Source: Bradyrhizobium sp. LMTR 3 | GTDB taxonomy: Bacteria; Pseudomonadota; Alphaproteobacteria; Rhizobiales; Xanthobacteraceae | DNA length: 64,000 nucleotides | Assembly: GCF_001693485.1 (NCBI RefSeq) | Contig: NZ_MAXC01000023.1 | Coordinates: forward strand, 186,001-250,000 | Reading direction: 5' to 3' | Shown: positions 53,348-61,908 of the stretch, one piece after another | Layout of the letters: every line of letters starts with the position of its first letter | How positions within the stretch are numbered: the first letter of the stretch is position 1 | Translations under genes and position numbers: made by a program | The notes under the pieces: generated by a model | Databases searched by the model: none | What the model was told of the DNA's origin: nothing | What the model saw: the letters and a program-made list of their open reading frames with translations, nothing else

Positions 53348-54922
53348 TCACAACTGCAGGATCGCAAACAGAATTCCGATGAAGGTCGCTGCAATGATCC
53401 AGAGCGCCACCGTGCGCCAGCGGCTCTTGCGGCCTTCGGCCCTACCCAGGGCCGCAACAGTCTCCGGCGACAGCGTCAGGCCCTCGCGGGTCATCTTTTC
53501 CAGGTTCTCGATCACGGCAACCGCCCGCGAAGCGATCGCCGGCAGGCCCGTCATCACCCGGCCGAGTTCGCCGGCGCCGGTCATGGCCCCCTGAACCCGC
53601 CCGAGCGGGCCGAGATTGCGCTCGATCCATTCGCGCACCACGGGATCGGCGACCTTCCAGATATCGAGCTTGGGGTCGAAGCCGCGCGCGACGCCTTCGA
53701 CCACCACCATGGTCTTCTGCAGCAGGATCAGTTCGGGCCGGGTCTGCATGTCGAACAGGCCGGTGACCTCGAGCAGCAGGGTCAACAGCTTCGCCATCGA
53801 GATTTCTTCGGCGGTGCGGTTGTGGATCGGCTCGCCGATGGCGCGGATGGCCTGCGCGAAATTTTCCACCGAATGATGCCCCGGCACGTAGCCGGCCTCG
53901 AAATGGACTTCCGCAACGCGGCGGTAGTCGCGCGTGATGAAGCCCAAGAGAATTTCGGCGAGGAAGCGCCGCTCCTTCACGCCGAGCCGGCCCATGATGC
54001 CGAAATCGACCGCCACCAGCCGGCCGGTGTCGTCCAGAAACAGATTGCCGGGATGCATGTCGGCATGAAAGAAGCCGTCGCGCAGCGCGTGGCGCAGGAA
54101 ACTCTGGATCACCTTGCGGCCGAGGTCGGGCAAATCGACCTGCGCTGCTTCGAGGCGCGCATGGTCGTTCAGTGCGATGCCGTCGATCCACTCCATCGTC
54201 AGCACATTATGAGTGGTGCGGTCCCAGTCGACCACCGGCACGCGGAAATCCGGATCGTCGCGGGTGTTCTCCGCCATCTCGGACAGAGCGGCAGCCTCAA
54301 GCCGCAGGTCCATCTCCATCGCGACCGAGCGCGACATCGTGTTGATGACCTCGATCAGCCGCAGCCGCCGCGCTTCGGCCGAATGCGCTTCCGCGTTGTG
54401 CGCGACAAAGAAGAAGTCGGAGAGGTCGCGGCGAAAGCGCGAGGCGACGTTGGGCCGGAGCACTTTTACGGCAACCGGCTGGCGCACGCCGCCGCGATCG
54501 ATCTCAGCGCGATGCACCTGCGCGATGGACGCGGCGGCAACCGGCGGGCCGAGGCTGACAAAGGCCTTCGCCAGAGGGCGTTCCAGCGACTGTGCGATCA
54601 CCGCTTCCGCTTCACTTTGCGAAAACGGCGGCAGCCGGTCCTGCAGGCTTTCCAGGTCGCGCGCCATCGCAACCCCGACCACGTCGGGGCGGGTCGCCAG
54701 AAACTGTCCGAGCTTGAGGTAGGCCGGTCCCAGCCGCGTCAGTGCGCGGGATAGTCGCGGGCCCGATTTGGCGCCGGGCCGTTCGATCAATCGCGCCAGT
54801 CGCAGCGCGAGCTGCCCGGGCGCCGGCACCAGGCTCGGATCGACGACGCCGAACACGCCCTCGCGCGCGAACACGTAAGCGGCGCGGACAAGCCGCGCGA
54901 TGTGGGTCGCCGCAGAAATCAC
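53348..54922 (-). CDS. ubiB: ubiquinone biosynthesis kinase-like protein UbiB
   Basis: Atypical kinase/ATPase (ABC1/ADCK family) needed for ubiquinone synthesis. 524 residues. The KxGQ motif is in AYLKLGQFLATRPD, the Ala-rich nucleotide loop is PPVAAASIAQVHRA, and the catalytic and metal segments are HADMHPGNLFL and AVDFGIMGRL. Two C-terminal membrane segments end the protein (TVALWIIAATFIGILFAIL). The GTG at 54922 overlaps the ubiE stop (GTGA) and gives the family N-terminus; a longer frame to 54973 is less likely. Confidence 0.95.
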   Translation of the reverse strand: MISAATHIARLVRAAYVFAREGVFGVVDPSLVPAPGQLALRLARLIERPGAKSGPRLSRALTRLGPAYLKLGQFLATRPDVVGVAMARDLESLQDRLPPFSQSEAEAVIAQSLERPLAKAFVSLGPPVAAASIAQVHRAEIDRGGVRQPVAVKVLRPNVASRFRRDLSDFFFVAHNAEAHSAEARRLRLIEVINTMSRSVAMEMDLRLEAAALSEMAENTRDDPDFRVPVVDWDRTTHNVLTMEWIDGIALNDHARLEAAQVDLPDLGRKVIQSFLRHALRDGFFHADMHPGNLFLDDTGRLVAVDFGIMGRLGVKERRFLAEILLGFITRDYRRVAEVHFEAGYVPGHHSVENFAQAIRAIGEPIHNRTAEEISMAKLLTLLLEVTGLFDMQTRPELILLQKTMVVVEGVARGFDPKLDIWKVADPVVREWIERNLGPLGRVQGAMTGAGELGRVMTGLPAIASRAVAVIENLEKMTREGLTLSPETVAALGRAEGRKSRWRTVALWIIAATFIGILFAILQL

Positions 54923-55680
54923 AAGCGCCAGCCCGAATGCAGCGCCACGATCCCGCCGGAAAGGCTTTCCCACTTCACCCGCGCAAAGCCGGCGCCGCGA
55001 ATCATCTCGGCAAACACATTGGGCCGGGGGAACTTCCGGATCGATTCGACGAGGTACTGATAGGATTCGGCATCGCCGGTCACGGCGCGGCCGAGCGGCG
55101 GGATCACCCTGAACGAGAACTGGTCGTACAGCCAGTCCAGTCCGGGAACGTCGACGGTGGAGAATTCCAGACAGAGGAATCGGCTGCCCGGCCGCAGCAC
55201 GCGATAGGCCTCGCGCAGCGCCGCATCGATCCGCGGCACGTTGCGAATGCCGAAGGCGATGGTGTAGGCGTCGAACGAACGATCCGGGAAAGCCAGCGTC
55301 TCGGCATTGCCTTCGACGAAAGACACCTGATGGTCGAGATGCTGCGCCAGCGCGCGGTTGTGGCCCACTTCGAGCATGTCCGTATTGATGTCGCAGACGG
55401 TGGCGCGGAAGCCAAAGCCTGCGGCCTTGGCCGCGCGGAAGGCGATGTCGCCGGTGCCGCCGGCGACATCGAGCAGCGCAAACGGCGCATCACTTTTCGG
55501 CGGGTTGAGCGCCGTGATCATGACGTCTTTCCAGACCCGGTGCAGGCCCGCCGACATCAGGTCGTTCATCAGGTCATAGCGCCTTGCCACGCTGTGAAAC
55601 ACGTCGTTCACCAGCGTCTGCTTGTCCCCTAAGGGCACGTCCCTGAAGCCAAAATGGGTGGTTTGATCCGGCCGATCCAT
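54919..55680 (-). CDS. ubiE: ubiquinone/menaquinone C-methyltransferase UbiE
   Basis: SAM-dependent C-methylation step of ubiquinone synthesis, 253 residues. The signature segments are FHSVARRYDLMNDLMSAGLHRVWKD, LDVAGGTGDIAFRAA (SAM motif I), FDAYTIAFGIRNVPRIDAAL and RVLRPGSRFLCLEFS. It is transcribed with ubiB by overlap and is divergent from mutM; the 79-base gap holds both promoters. Confidence 0.97.
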   Translation of the reverse strand: MDRPDQTTHFGFRDVPLGDKQTLVNDVFHSVARRYDLMNDLMSAGLHRVWKDVMITALNPPKSDAPFALLDVAGGTGDIAFRAAKAAGFGFRATVCDINTDMLEVGHNRALAQHLDHQVSFVEGNAETLAFPDRSFDAYTIAFGIRNVPRIDAALREAYRVLRPGSRFLCLEFSTVDVPGLDWLYDQFSFRVIPPLGRAVTGDAESYQYLVESIRKFPRPNVFAEMIRGAGFARVKWESLSGGIVALHSGWRL

Positions 55681-55759
55681 TAGATGTACTCCACTACCGG
55701 ACCATAGCGCGCCCGTCGCATTGGCGCTATCACGTCACCTCCATAAGGTGAATGCCTGC

Positions 55760-56641
55760 ATGCCTGAATTGCCCGAAGTTGAGACCGTCCGCCGCGGCCT
55801 GCAACCCGCCATGGAGGGGGCGAAAATCCTCAAAGCGGAAGCCCGGCGCAAGGATTTGCGGTTTCCCTTTCAAAAAGACTTTATCGCGCGGCTGGAGGGC
55901 CAGACCGTGACCGGCCTTGGCCGCCGCGCCAAATACCTGATGGCGGATCTTACCTCCGGCGACGTGCTGCTGATGCATCTGGGCATGTCCGGCTCGTTCC
56001 GGGTGCTCGATGGCGGCGCTAACAATGCGCCCGGCCAATTCCACCATCCGCGTAGCGAGGACCGCGCGCATGATCACGTGGTGTTTCACATGTCGTCGGG
56101 CAGATCTGTCGTGTTCAACGATCCGCGCCGCTTCGGTTACATGAAGATTATTGCCCGCAACGTGCTGGAGGATGAACCGCTATTGAAGGGTCTCGGTCCG
56201 GAGCCGCTCGGCAACGAATTCGACGCCGCGATGTTGGCGCGGTCCTGCTTCAACAAGAAGACCAGCCTGAAGGCTGCGCTGCTCGACCAGCGCGTGGTTG
56301 CCGGCCTCGGCAATATCTACGTCTGTGAAGCGCTCTACCGCTCACGTCTCTCGCCGCGCCGGTTGGCGGCGACGCTGGCAACGAAGAAGGGCGAGCCGAC
56401 CGACCATGCCGGGCGGCTGGTGAATGCAATTCACACAGTGCTCAATCAGGCCATCAAGGCCGGCGGCTCCTCGATCAGCGATCATCGGCTGACCTCGGGT
56501 GAGCTCGGCTATTTCCAGCACTCGTTCCAGGTCTATGACCGCGAGGGCGAAAAGTGCCAAACTAAAGGCTGCGGCGGTGTAGTGCGACGCTTCGTACAGA
56601 ACGGCCGTTCAACCTTCTGGTGTCCGAAATGTCAGAAATGA
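55760..56641 (+). CDS. mutM: formamidopyrimidine-DNA glycosylase MutM
   Basis: Excises 8-oxoguanine and FaPy lesions. 293 residues. The N-terminal catalytic Pro is in M-P-E-L-P-E-V-E-T. The helix-two-turn-helix region is DQRVVAGLGNIYVCEALYRS, and the C-terminal zinc finger has four cysteines (CQTKGC ... FWCPKC). The ATG at 55760 is required to place Pro2 at the N-terminus. Overlaps the following acetyltransferase gene (ATGA). Confidence 0.97.
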   Translation: MPELPEVETVRRGLQPAMEGAKILKAEARRKDLRFPFQKDFIARLEGQTVTGLGRRAKYLMADLTSGDVLLMHLGMSGSFRVLDGGANNAPGQFHHPRSEDRAHDHVVFHMSSGRSVVFNDPRRFGYMKIIARNVLEDEPLLKGLGPEPLGNEFDAAMLARSCFNKKTSLKAALLDQRVVAGLGNIYVCEALYRSRLSPRRLAATLATKKGEPTDHAGRLVNAIHTVLNQAIKAGGSSISDHRLTSGELGYFQHSFQVYDREGEKCQTKGCGGVVRRFVQNGRSTFWCPKCQK

Positions 56642-57195
56642 CCATCACGCCGACGATCGAAACGAAGCGACTGATCCTGCGGCCGCTCGCGCTGTCCGAC
56701 GCGCCGGCGATCCAGCGCCATTTCAACAACTGGAATATCATCCAGCATCTCGCATCGATTGTCCCCTGGCCATATCCGGAGGATGGCGCGACGACTTTCA
56801 TCACGAGAGAGTTGGAGAGGGTCGCCGCGGGGGAAGAGATCTATAATTGGATGCTGGTGCTGCGCGGCGGTGATGGTGAGGCGATCGGGAATATTCGCTT
56901 TCATCCGAGGTCGGACAGTACGAAGGGCAACCGGGGCTTCTGGCTCGCGGAGCGTTATTGGAATCAAGGCCTGATGAGCGAAGCCGTCGCGGAGGTGAAC
57001 AATTTCGTCTTCGGCGTACTCGGCCTCGAGGTTTTCTACGTCTGTAACGCGGTAACCAATGAGGCGTCGCGCCGGGTCAAACAAAAGACCGGCGCCGAAT
57101 TGGTCGGCTACACTGAGCTTGCCCATCACAACGGTCAGACGCTGGCGGAACGATGGCGTGTGACGCGGGAGCAATGGCTGCGTCGGAACAGGTAG
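56638..57195 (+). CDS. GNAT acetyltransferase (RimJ/RimL-like)
   Basis: A 185-residue GCN5-related N-acetyltransferase of the Acetyltransf_3 type. Visible are TKRLILRPLALSDAPAI, GDGEAIGNIRFHP (strand beta-4), GFWLAERYWNQGLMSEAV (acetyl-CoA loop) and NEASRRVKQKTGAELVG. Acetylation target unknown, possibly a protein N-terminus or small amine. The ATG at 56638 overlaps the mutM stop; upstream in-frame GTG (56620) and ATG (56629) are possible. Confidence 0.88.
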   Translation: MTITPTIETKRLILRPLALSDAPAIQRHFNNWNIIQHLASIVPWPYPEDGATTFITRELERVAAGEEIYNWMLVLRGGDGEAIGNIRFHPRSDSTKGNRGFWLAERYWNQGLMSEAVAEVNNFVFGVLGLEVFYVCNAVTNEASRRVKQKTGAELVGYTELAHHNGQTLAERWRVTREQWLRRNR

Positions 57196-57337
57196 GCCAC
57201 CCGGTCGGCGCGAAGCGCCGCCGGATGACAGGCTCCGCGGAGCAATCCAGCGGGGCTGGTTGGCTGGATTGCTTCTGCCTTTGCTACTCAAGCTACGGCG
57301 GACAAGTCGCGCGCTCCCCGCGTCGCTGGCAGGGTTG

Positions 57338-58114
57338 TCAGTTTCGTGCCTGCACCCTCAGGAATAGCGCGGTGTCGTTCACGATGGAGGTGAGCGCAGC
57401 CACTGTCGGAAGTCTCGTGGGTCTTTCCCTTTCCACGAACTTCCCGATGATCGGTTCGTCGCCGGCGACCTCGACGTTGCCCAGCCGCGTTTCGATCCAC
57501 TGCCAGAGATCTCGGATTTCCTCGGCAGATTTGCTGCCTGGCGCGTATTCGCAGACCGCAAGGCCGGCCGTCAGCGCGTCCTGGTGATCGTTCCGCATCA
57601 TGATGATGGGGCGGGCAACTATATCGTCGATATCCAGCGCGGCCTCATCGCTCAGCAGGTTTTCCGCGCCGGCGAGGCGCGCCGCGCCCCGGATTGGGGC
57701 TTGGTTCAGGACATAGGCGAACGGCTTTTTCCACGCCCTGATACAGCTGAGCGTCGGGGCGGTTGCCTCGATGTCGGCAATGCTCGGACGGGTCGGAATC
57801 AGGCAGAAATCGGCATAGCGAATCGCTGAAGTGGTCGCGGCGGTGATACCGCCGGCGGTATCCACGATCGTCACCGTCACGCCCTCGCGGGCGAGTGATT
57901 GCAGGCGTTGTTCGACCTCCCTGGCGGCGTAGACCGGCTCGACGACCGGCGCGGCATAGGGGCGCCGGCGCCGCCAGTTCGAAAGGGTGCCCTGCGAGTC
58001 CGTCTCGATCAGGCGGACATTGTGCCCGGCCCGGATGGCGGCAAGCGCAAGGCTGATGGCGAGCGTGCTTTTGCCGGAGCCACCCTTCTGGGTGGCCAAT
58101 ACGATCGTCTGCAT
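57338..58114 (-). CDS. orphan ParA-family ATPase
   Basis: A 258-residue ParA/MinD-superfamily protein. It begins MQTIVLATQKGGSGKSTLAIS, the deviant Walker A K-G-G-S-G-K-S-T with signature Lys, then LIETDSQGTLSNWRRR and VTIVDTAGG, LIPTRPSIADIEA. There is no ParB or centromere-like repeat nearby, so it is not the chromosome partition ATPase; a role in positioning another cargo is possible. The C-terminal part (EIRDLWQWIETRLG) is longer than in minimal plasmid ParA. The ATG at 58114 places the P-loop at residue 10. Confidence 0.88.
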   Translation of the reverse strand: MQTIVLATQKGGSGKSTLAISLALAAIRAGHNVRLIETDSQGTLSNWRRRRPYAAPVVEPVYAAREVEQRLQSLAREGVTVTIVDTAGGITAATTSAIRYADFCLIPTRPSIADIEATAPTLSCIRAWKKPFAYVLNQAPIRGAARLAGAENLLSDEAALDIDDIVARPIIMMRNDHQDALTAGLAVCEYAPGSKSAEEIRDLWQWIETRLGNVEVAGDEPIIGKFVERERPTRLPTVAALTSIVNDTALFLRVQARN

Positions 58115-58475
58115 TTCAGATCCTTTGGATGGCTTTCGAGCATTTGGAATACGGCACACGAGCCGCGCCGCATTCTGCGGCGCCGAATTACGCGCTCGTT
58201 CAGACGTGCCCAGCCCGATCCAAAGGTCAGGGGATCGCGGTAGTCCGAATCAGTCAGTTTGCAATAATGCCCGATTATGGAAATGTGGTCATCCGGGCAA
58301 ATACTGCCGGGCGTGCTGCAGCGGGCCGATTTGAGTTGAGGCCGCGTTCTGGCCGCACAAAAGGATGTCATCCCCGCGAAGGCGGGGAGCCAGTACGCCG
58401 CGGCCTATCGGCTCTACAACGGATGTCTCTGGAATACTGGGTCACCCGCTTTCGCGGGTGACGACGGCCCGTGGC
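58115..58475. other. 361-base gap upstream of the ParA-like gene
   Basis: The left part presumably carries the parA-like promoter. The right part is a family B palindromic repeat (58366-58465). No small gene is convincing. Confidence 0.5.
58366..58465. repeat. palindromic repeat, family B copy 2
   Basis: Hairpins TCCCCGCGAAGGCGGGGA and TCACCCGCTTTCGCGGGTGA flank CGGATGTCTCTGGAATACTGG, which is the complement of the middle of the repeat at 45701. Confidence 0.8.
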
Positions 58476-59855
58476 TTACTTCCTGACGCAGATCACGCGG
58501 ACCACCGACGCCTTGGCGTCCGTCGATCCGCCGGCTGCGTTGATGCCGTTGGTCTTGAGGAAACCGCGCACCGTTTCGGCGGTCACCAGCACCGCCTGCG
58601 CTGCGGGGGCGTCGTTTGGCGGTCCGGCGATTTGAACCGGCTTCGACAGCGCGATGCCGGCGAATTTGCCGTCGCCGTCCTGGGCGGGCGCACCGGAGAA
58701 GCCAAGCGCCGGCGCGGGCGTCAACGTGATATCGCTGCGGCCGCCAAGCTGGGCTACCGTGGCCTTGGTGCTGGTCACCGCCGCGCCGCCGCCCTGGTTC
58801 TGCGGATCGGCAATGCCGGTGAGGTCCAGCGCCGGTTTGGTGGCGGCAGCGGCGAGATTGAACGCCTTCAGCCCGCGCGCGCCATAGATGCGCAAGAGCG
58901 CCAGATCGTGCTCCTTGTCCTCGGCGACGCGATCGGCATTGCCGAACCCTGCGATCGCAACCGTGAGGCAGCCGTCGGTGATCTGGCGGTCGGCCAGAAT
59001 CGCGCCATCGTCGCCGACGACGAGACCGGTGCCGTATTCCACGCTCTTGCGCGGGGGAGGCCCCGCCGTCTGCGCGACCGCCGGAAATGCGTTGAACGCG
59101 CTCGACATCGCGATCACCACGGGCTCGACGGTGTTCTCGGTTGCCTGGTCGTACACGACCGTGAGGATGCGAACCTCGTCGCCCTTGAAGGTGCCGCGCA
59201 TATAAAACTTCTTCAGGCCCTGCAGGCCGGACAGCACGAAGAAATCCGGCTTGACCACGGTGTAATCGATGTTGCGGCCCGGCTCTTTCTTCTCGCGCTC
59301 GGCGAGTTTTGCCGTGGTCGGATTGGCTTCCTTGCGCCGCGAAAGCTGGATCTGGATCGTGCCGGTTGGTGACGTCCATTTGGCGCCGTTTGCGTCGCTG
59401 GCCTGCTGCGGCACCAGTTTGGTGGGGATGCCGAGCCGCACGCCGGTGCCGGGATCGATGACGATTTTCCAGCCGACGCTCTCCTGCTTTTTCCTGGCAG
59501 TATCGGCGAGGACGCCGCGCTCCTGCGGATTGAGCACACCGGTCGGCTTGGCCCCGCGCGATTTCTGGAATTCCTTGATCGCATTGACCATGCGTTCGCT
59601 GACGTCGCCGGTGATGGCGCCGTTATATTGCCCGACCCAGGCGAGGTCCGACTGCAGCGCCAGCCGCTCGGCCTGGCCCAAGGCCTTCGCCGTGTCTTCT
59701 GGCTTCTGCAGCGCGGGACGGATCGGCACCGTCGTGACTTGCTTCGGCTTGGCGCCCGCCGTGGAAGGGGGTGCCATTTGCGTCTGCGCGGTGGCCCCGG
59801 AGATCACAAAAGCCGAGGCTGCGATCATCAATGTTGCTGAAAGCACCAATCTCAT
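58476..59855 (-). CDS. secreted peptidoglycan-binding / degenerate trypsin-like protein
   Basis: A 459-residue periplasmic or secreted protein with a signal peptide (about 1-24, ending G-A-T-A-Q). A PG_binding_1-like segment covers about residues 55-115 (LQSDLAWVGQYNGAITGDVSERMVNAIKEFQKSRG). The C-terminal half (about 275-455) resembles chymotrypsin-fold proteases (GTGLVVGDDGAILADRQITDGC, KEHDLALLRI, GFSGAPAQDGDG, VTAETVRGFL). The usual catalytic His is replaced (Gln291 or the neighbouring Arg), while Asp317 and Ser387 remain, so it is probably not an active protease. The ATG at 59855 is chosen to expose the signal peptide. No co-transcribed partner. Confidence 0.8.
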   Translation of the reverse strand: MRLVLSATLMIAASAFVISGATAQTQMAPPSTAGAKPKQVTTVPIRPALQKPEDTAKALGQAERLALQSDLAWVGQYNGAITGDVSERMVNAIKEFQKSRGAKPTGVLNPQERGVLADTARKKQESVGWKIVIDPGTGVRLGIPTKLVPQQASDANGAKWTSPTGTIQIQLSRRKEANPTTAKLAEREKKEPGRNIDYTVVKPDFFVLSGLQGLKKFYMRGTFKGDEVRILTVVYDQATENTVEPVVIAMSSAFNAFPAVAQTAGPPPRKSVEYGTGLVVGDDGAILADRQITDGCLTVAIAGFGNADRVAEDKEHDLALLRIYGARGLKAFNLAAAATKPALDLTGIADPQNQGGGAAVTSTKATVAQLGGRSDITLTPAPALGFSGAPAQDGDGKFAGIALSKPVQIAGPPNDAPAAQAVLVTAETVRGFLKTNGINAAGGSTDAKASVVRVICVRK

Positions 59856-59971
59856 GACAAATCCCGGCAGAATAACGAGAGTGCGATCATTGACGCCCGG
59901 CCAATTAAGCACATCTGCTTAGTCGGCAACAACCACGCCCCGGTTCAGCGAAGGAAGGACAGCACACGACC

Positions 59972-60775
59972 ATGCTGAGCGCCGACGAACTCGAACGCTA
60001 CGCCCGCCATATAGTGCTGCGCGAAGTCGGCGGTCCCGGGCAGGCCGCCCTGAAAGCGGCATCCGTGCTGGTGATCGGCGCCGGCGGCCTCGGCGCGCCC
60101 GTCCTGATGTATCTGGCAGCGGCCGGTGTCGGCAGGCTCGGCGCTGTCGATGACGACGTCGTCTCGCTGTCCAATCTGCAGCGGCAGATCATCCACACCA
60201 CGCCGGACATCGGGCGCCGCAAGGTCGAGAGCGCCGCGGAGACCGTTCACGCGCTCAATCCCCATGTTCGTTTCGAGGCGCATGGGGTGCGTCTCGATGC
60301 GGGGAACGTGATGTCGCTGATCGACGAGTACGATCTCGTGCTCGACGGCTCCGACAATTTCGAGACCCGTTATCTGGTTTCCGATGCCTGCTTCTTTGCC
60401 GGCAAGCCGCTGATCACGGGGGCGCTGGGGATGTTCGACGGATCGCTGACCACGATCCGGGCGCATGAACGGGACGCCGACGGCCGCTTCAATCCGACCT
60501 ATCGCTGTCTGTTTCCCGAACCGCCGCCGCCCGGCACCATACCGGCCTGCGCCGAGGCCGGCGTCATGGGCGCGCTGGCGGGCCTGCTGGGCTCTATGAT
60601 GGCGCTGGAAGCGATCCGTGAGATCGTCGGCTTCGGCGAGAGCCTGGTTGGCCGACTGGTGATGGTCGATGCACGCGCGATGCGGTTTGAAACCTTGCGC
60701 TACGCGCGCGATCCGCAAAACCCGCTCAACGGCGATGCGCCCACGATCACTGATTTGAGCGGGCACGCGGCGTAG
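59972..60775 (+). CDS. moeB: ThiF/MoeB-type E1-like adenylyltransferase
   Basis: Adenylates the C-terminal Gly of a ubiquitin-like sulfur carrier (MoaD or ThiS). 267 residues. The ATP loop is VIGAGGLGAPVLMYLAAAGVG, followed by VDDDVVSLSNLQRQIIHTTPDIGRRKV with the Arg/Lys contacts, and DGSDNFETRYLVSDA. The crossover-loop Cys could be in GTIPACAEAG. The two CxxC zinc pairs of E. coli MoeB are missing and there is no rhodanese domain, so the carrier (MoaD, ThiS or another) cannot be assigned from sequence. Confidence 0.85.
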   Translation: MLSADELERYARHIVLREVGGPGQAALKAASVLVIGAGGLGAPVLMYLAAAGVGRLGAVDDDVVSLSNLQRQIIHTTPDIGRRKVESAAETVHALNPHVRFEAHGVRLDAGNVMSLIDEYDLVLDGSDNFETRYLVSDACFFAGKPLITGALGMFDGSLTTIRAHERDADGRFNPTYRCLFPEPPPPGTIPACAEAGVMGALAGLLGSMMALEAIREIVGFGESLVGRLVMVDARAMRFETLRYARDPQNPLNGDAPTITDLSGHAA

Positions 60776-60787
60776 AGTCCCCGATCC

Positions 60788-61789
60788 TCACGCACCGATG
60801 CGCTTCTCGCTGTCCATATGCGCGAGCTGGGCTTCGGGATAGCGCGCCCCGGCCGCCACGCCGGGCGGAAACGCCTCGGCCAGTACGGCCAGATGAGCCC
60901 GCGTCAGTTTCACATCGAGCGCGCCGAGGGCCTCAGCGAGACGGTCACGGCGGCGGGCGCCGACCAGCGGCACGATGTCGTTGCCCTGCGCCGCGACCCA
61001 TGCAATCGCGACCTGTGCGGGCGAGGCGCCGAGCTCGCTTGCAATTGCACGCAATGAATCCACCAGCGCAAGATTGGCGTCGAGATTACCACCCTGGAAA
61101 CGCGGGCTCATGGCACGAAAATCCTTGGTCCCGCGATCGGCCGTCCAGTGTCCGCTGATCAGCCCGCGCGACAGCACGCCATAGGCCGTGATGCCGATGC
61201 CGAGTTCGCGGCAGGTCGGCAGGATGTCGTCCTCGATGCCGCGCGAGATCAGCGAGTATTCGATCTGCAGGTCGCTGATCGGATGTACCGCATGGGCGCG
61301 CCGGATCGTCTCCGCGCCGACTTCCGACAGGCCGATATGCCTGATCCAGCCGGCCTTCACCATGTCGGCCATCGCACCGACCGTCTCCTCGATCGGCACG
61401 TCCGGATCGAGCCGGGCCGGTCGATAGATGTCGATTGTATCGACGCGCAGCCGCTGCAGCGAATAGGCGAGGAAATTCTTGATCGCCGCCGGGCGGCTGT
61501 CATAGCCGGACCAGTTCTGTGCGGGATCGCGCAGCGCGCCGAACTTGACGCTGATCTGGACGTTATCGCGGCCGCGCGCAGCGAGCGCTTCGCCGATCAG
61601 CATTTCATTGTGACCCATGCCGTAGAAATCGCCGGTGTCGAGCAGGGTGATGCCAGCATCGAGCGCGGCGTGGATGGTGGCGATGCTCTCGCTGCGGTCG
61701 GCCGGGCCGTAGAAGTCTGACATGCCCATGCAGCCGAGGCCGATGGCGGAGACGGTTGGGCCGGTAGAGCCGAGTTTGCGTGTTTCCAT
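60788..61789 (-). CDS. aldo/keto reductase
   Basis: An NADPH-dependent oxidoreductase of the AKR13-like type, 333 residues, (beta/alpha)8 barrel. It begins METRKLGSTGPTVSAIGLGCMGM. Catalytic Asp and Tyr are in LLDTGDFYGMGHNE and Lys is in VQISVKFGAL. The fourth tetrad residue, His in most members (YQHRVDP-like), is replaced: IDIYRPARLDPD. The ATG at 61789 has GAGGAG upstream. Divergent from a LysR regulator, which probably controls it. Confidence 0.9.
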   Translation of the reverse strand: METRKLGSTGPTVSAIGLGCMGMSDFYGPADRSESIATIHAALDAGITLLDTGDFYGMGHNEMLIGEALAARGRDNVQISVKFGALRDPAQNWSGYDSRPAAIKNFLAYSLQRLRVDTIDIYRPARLDPDVPIEETVGAMADMVKAGWIRHIGLSEVGAETIRRAHAVHPISDLQIEYSLISRGIEDDILPTCRELGIGITAYGVLSRGLISGHWTADRGTKDFRAMSPRFQGGNLDANLALVDSLRAIASELGASPAQVAIAWVAAQGNDIVPLVGARRRDRLAEALGALDVKLTRAHLAVLAEAFPPGVAAGARYPEAQLAHMDSEKRIGA

Positions 61790-61888
61790 AGCGGTTCTCC
61801 TCGTAATCGGCGCCGGATCTGCGCCGTGATGACGAGGCTGATATGGACCTTCTAGACTGAGCCGGTAAGCTGGACAATTCCAAATAGC

Positions 61889-61908
61889 TTGTTCACGATA
61901 TCGAACAA
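61889..61908. promoter_or_regulatory. candidate LysR binding palindrome
   Basis: TTGTTC (61889-61894), 8 bases, GAACAA (61903-61908) overlaps the lysR start codon in the divergent promoter region. Fits the dyad form of LysR boxes. Confidence 0.5.
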
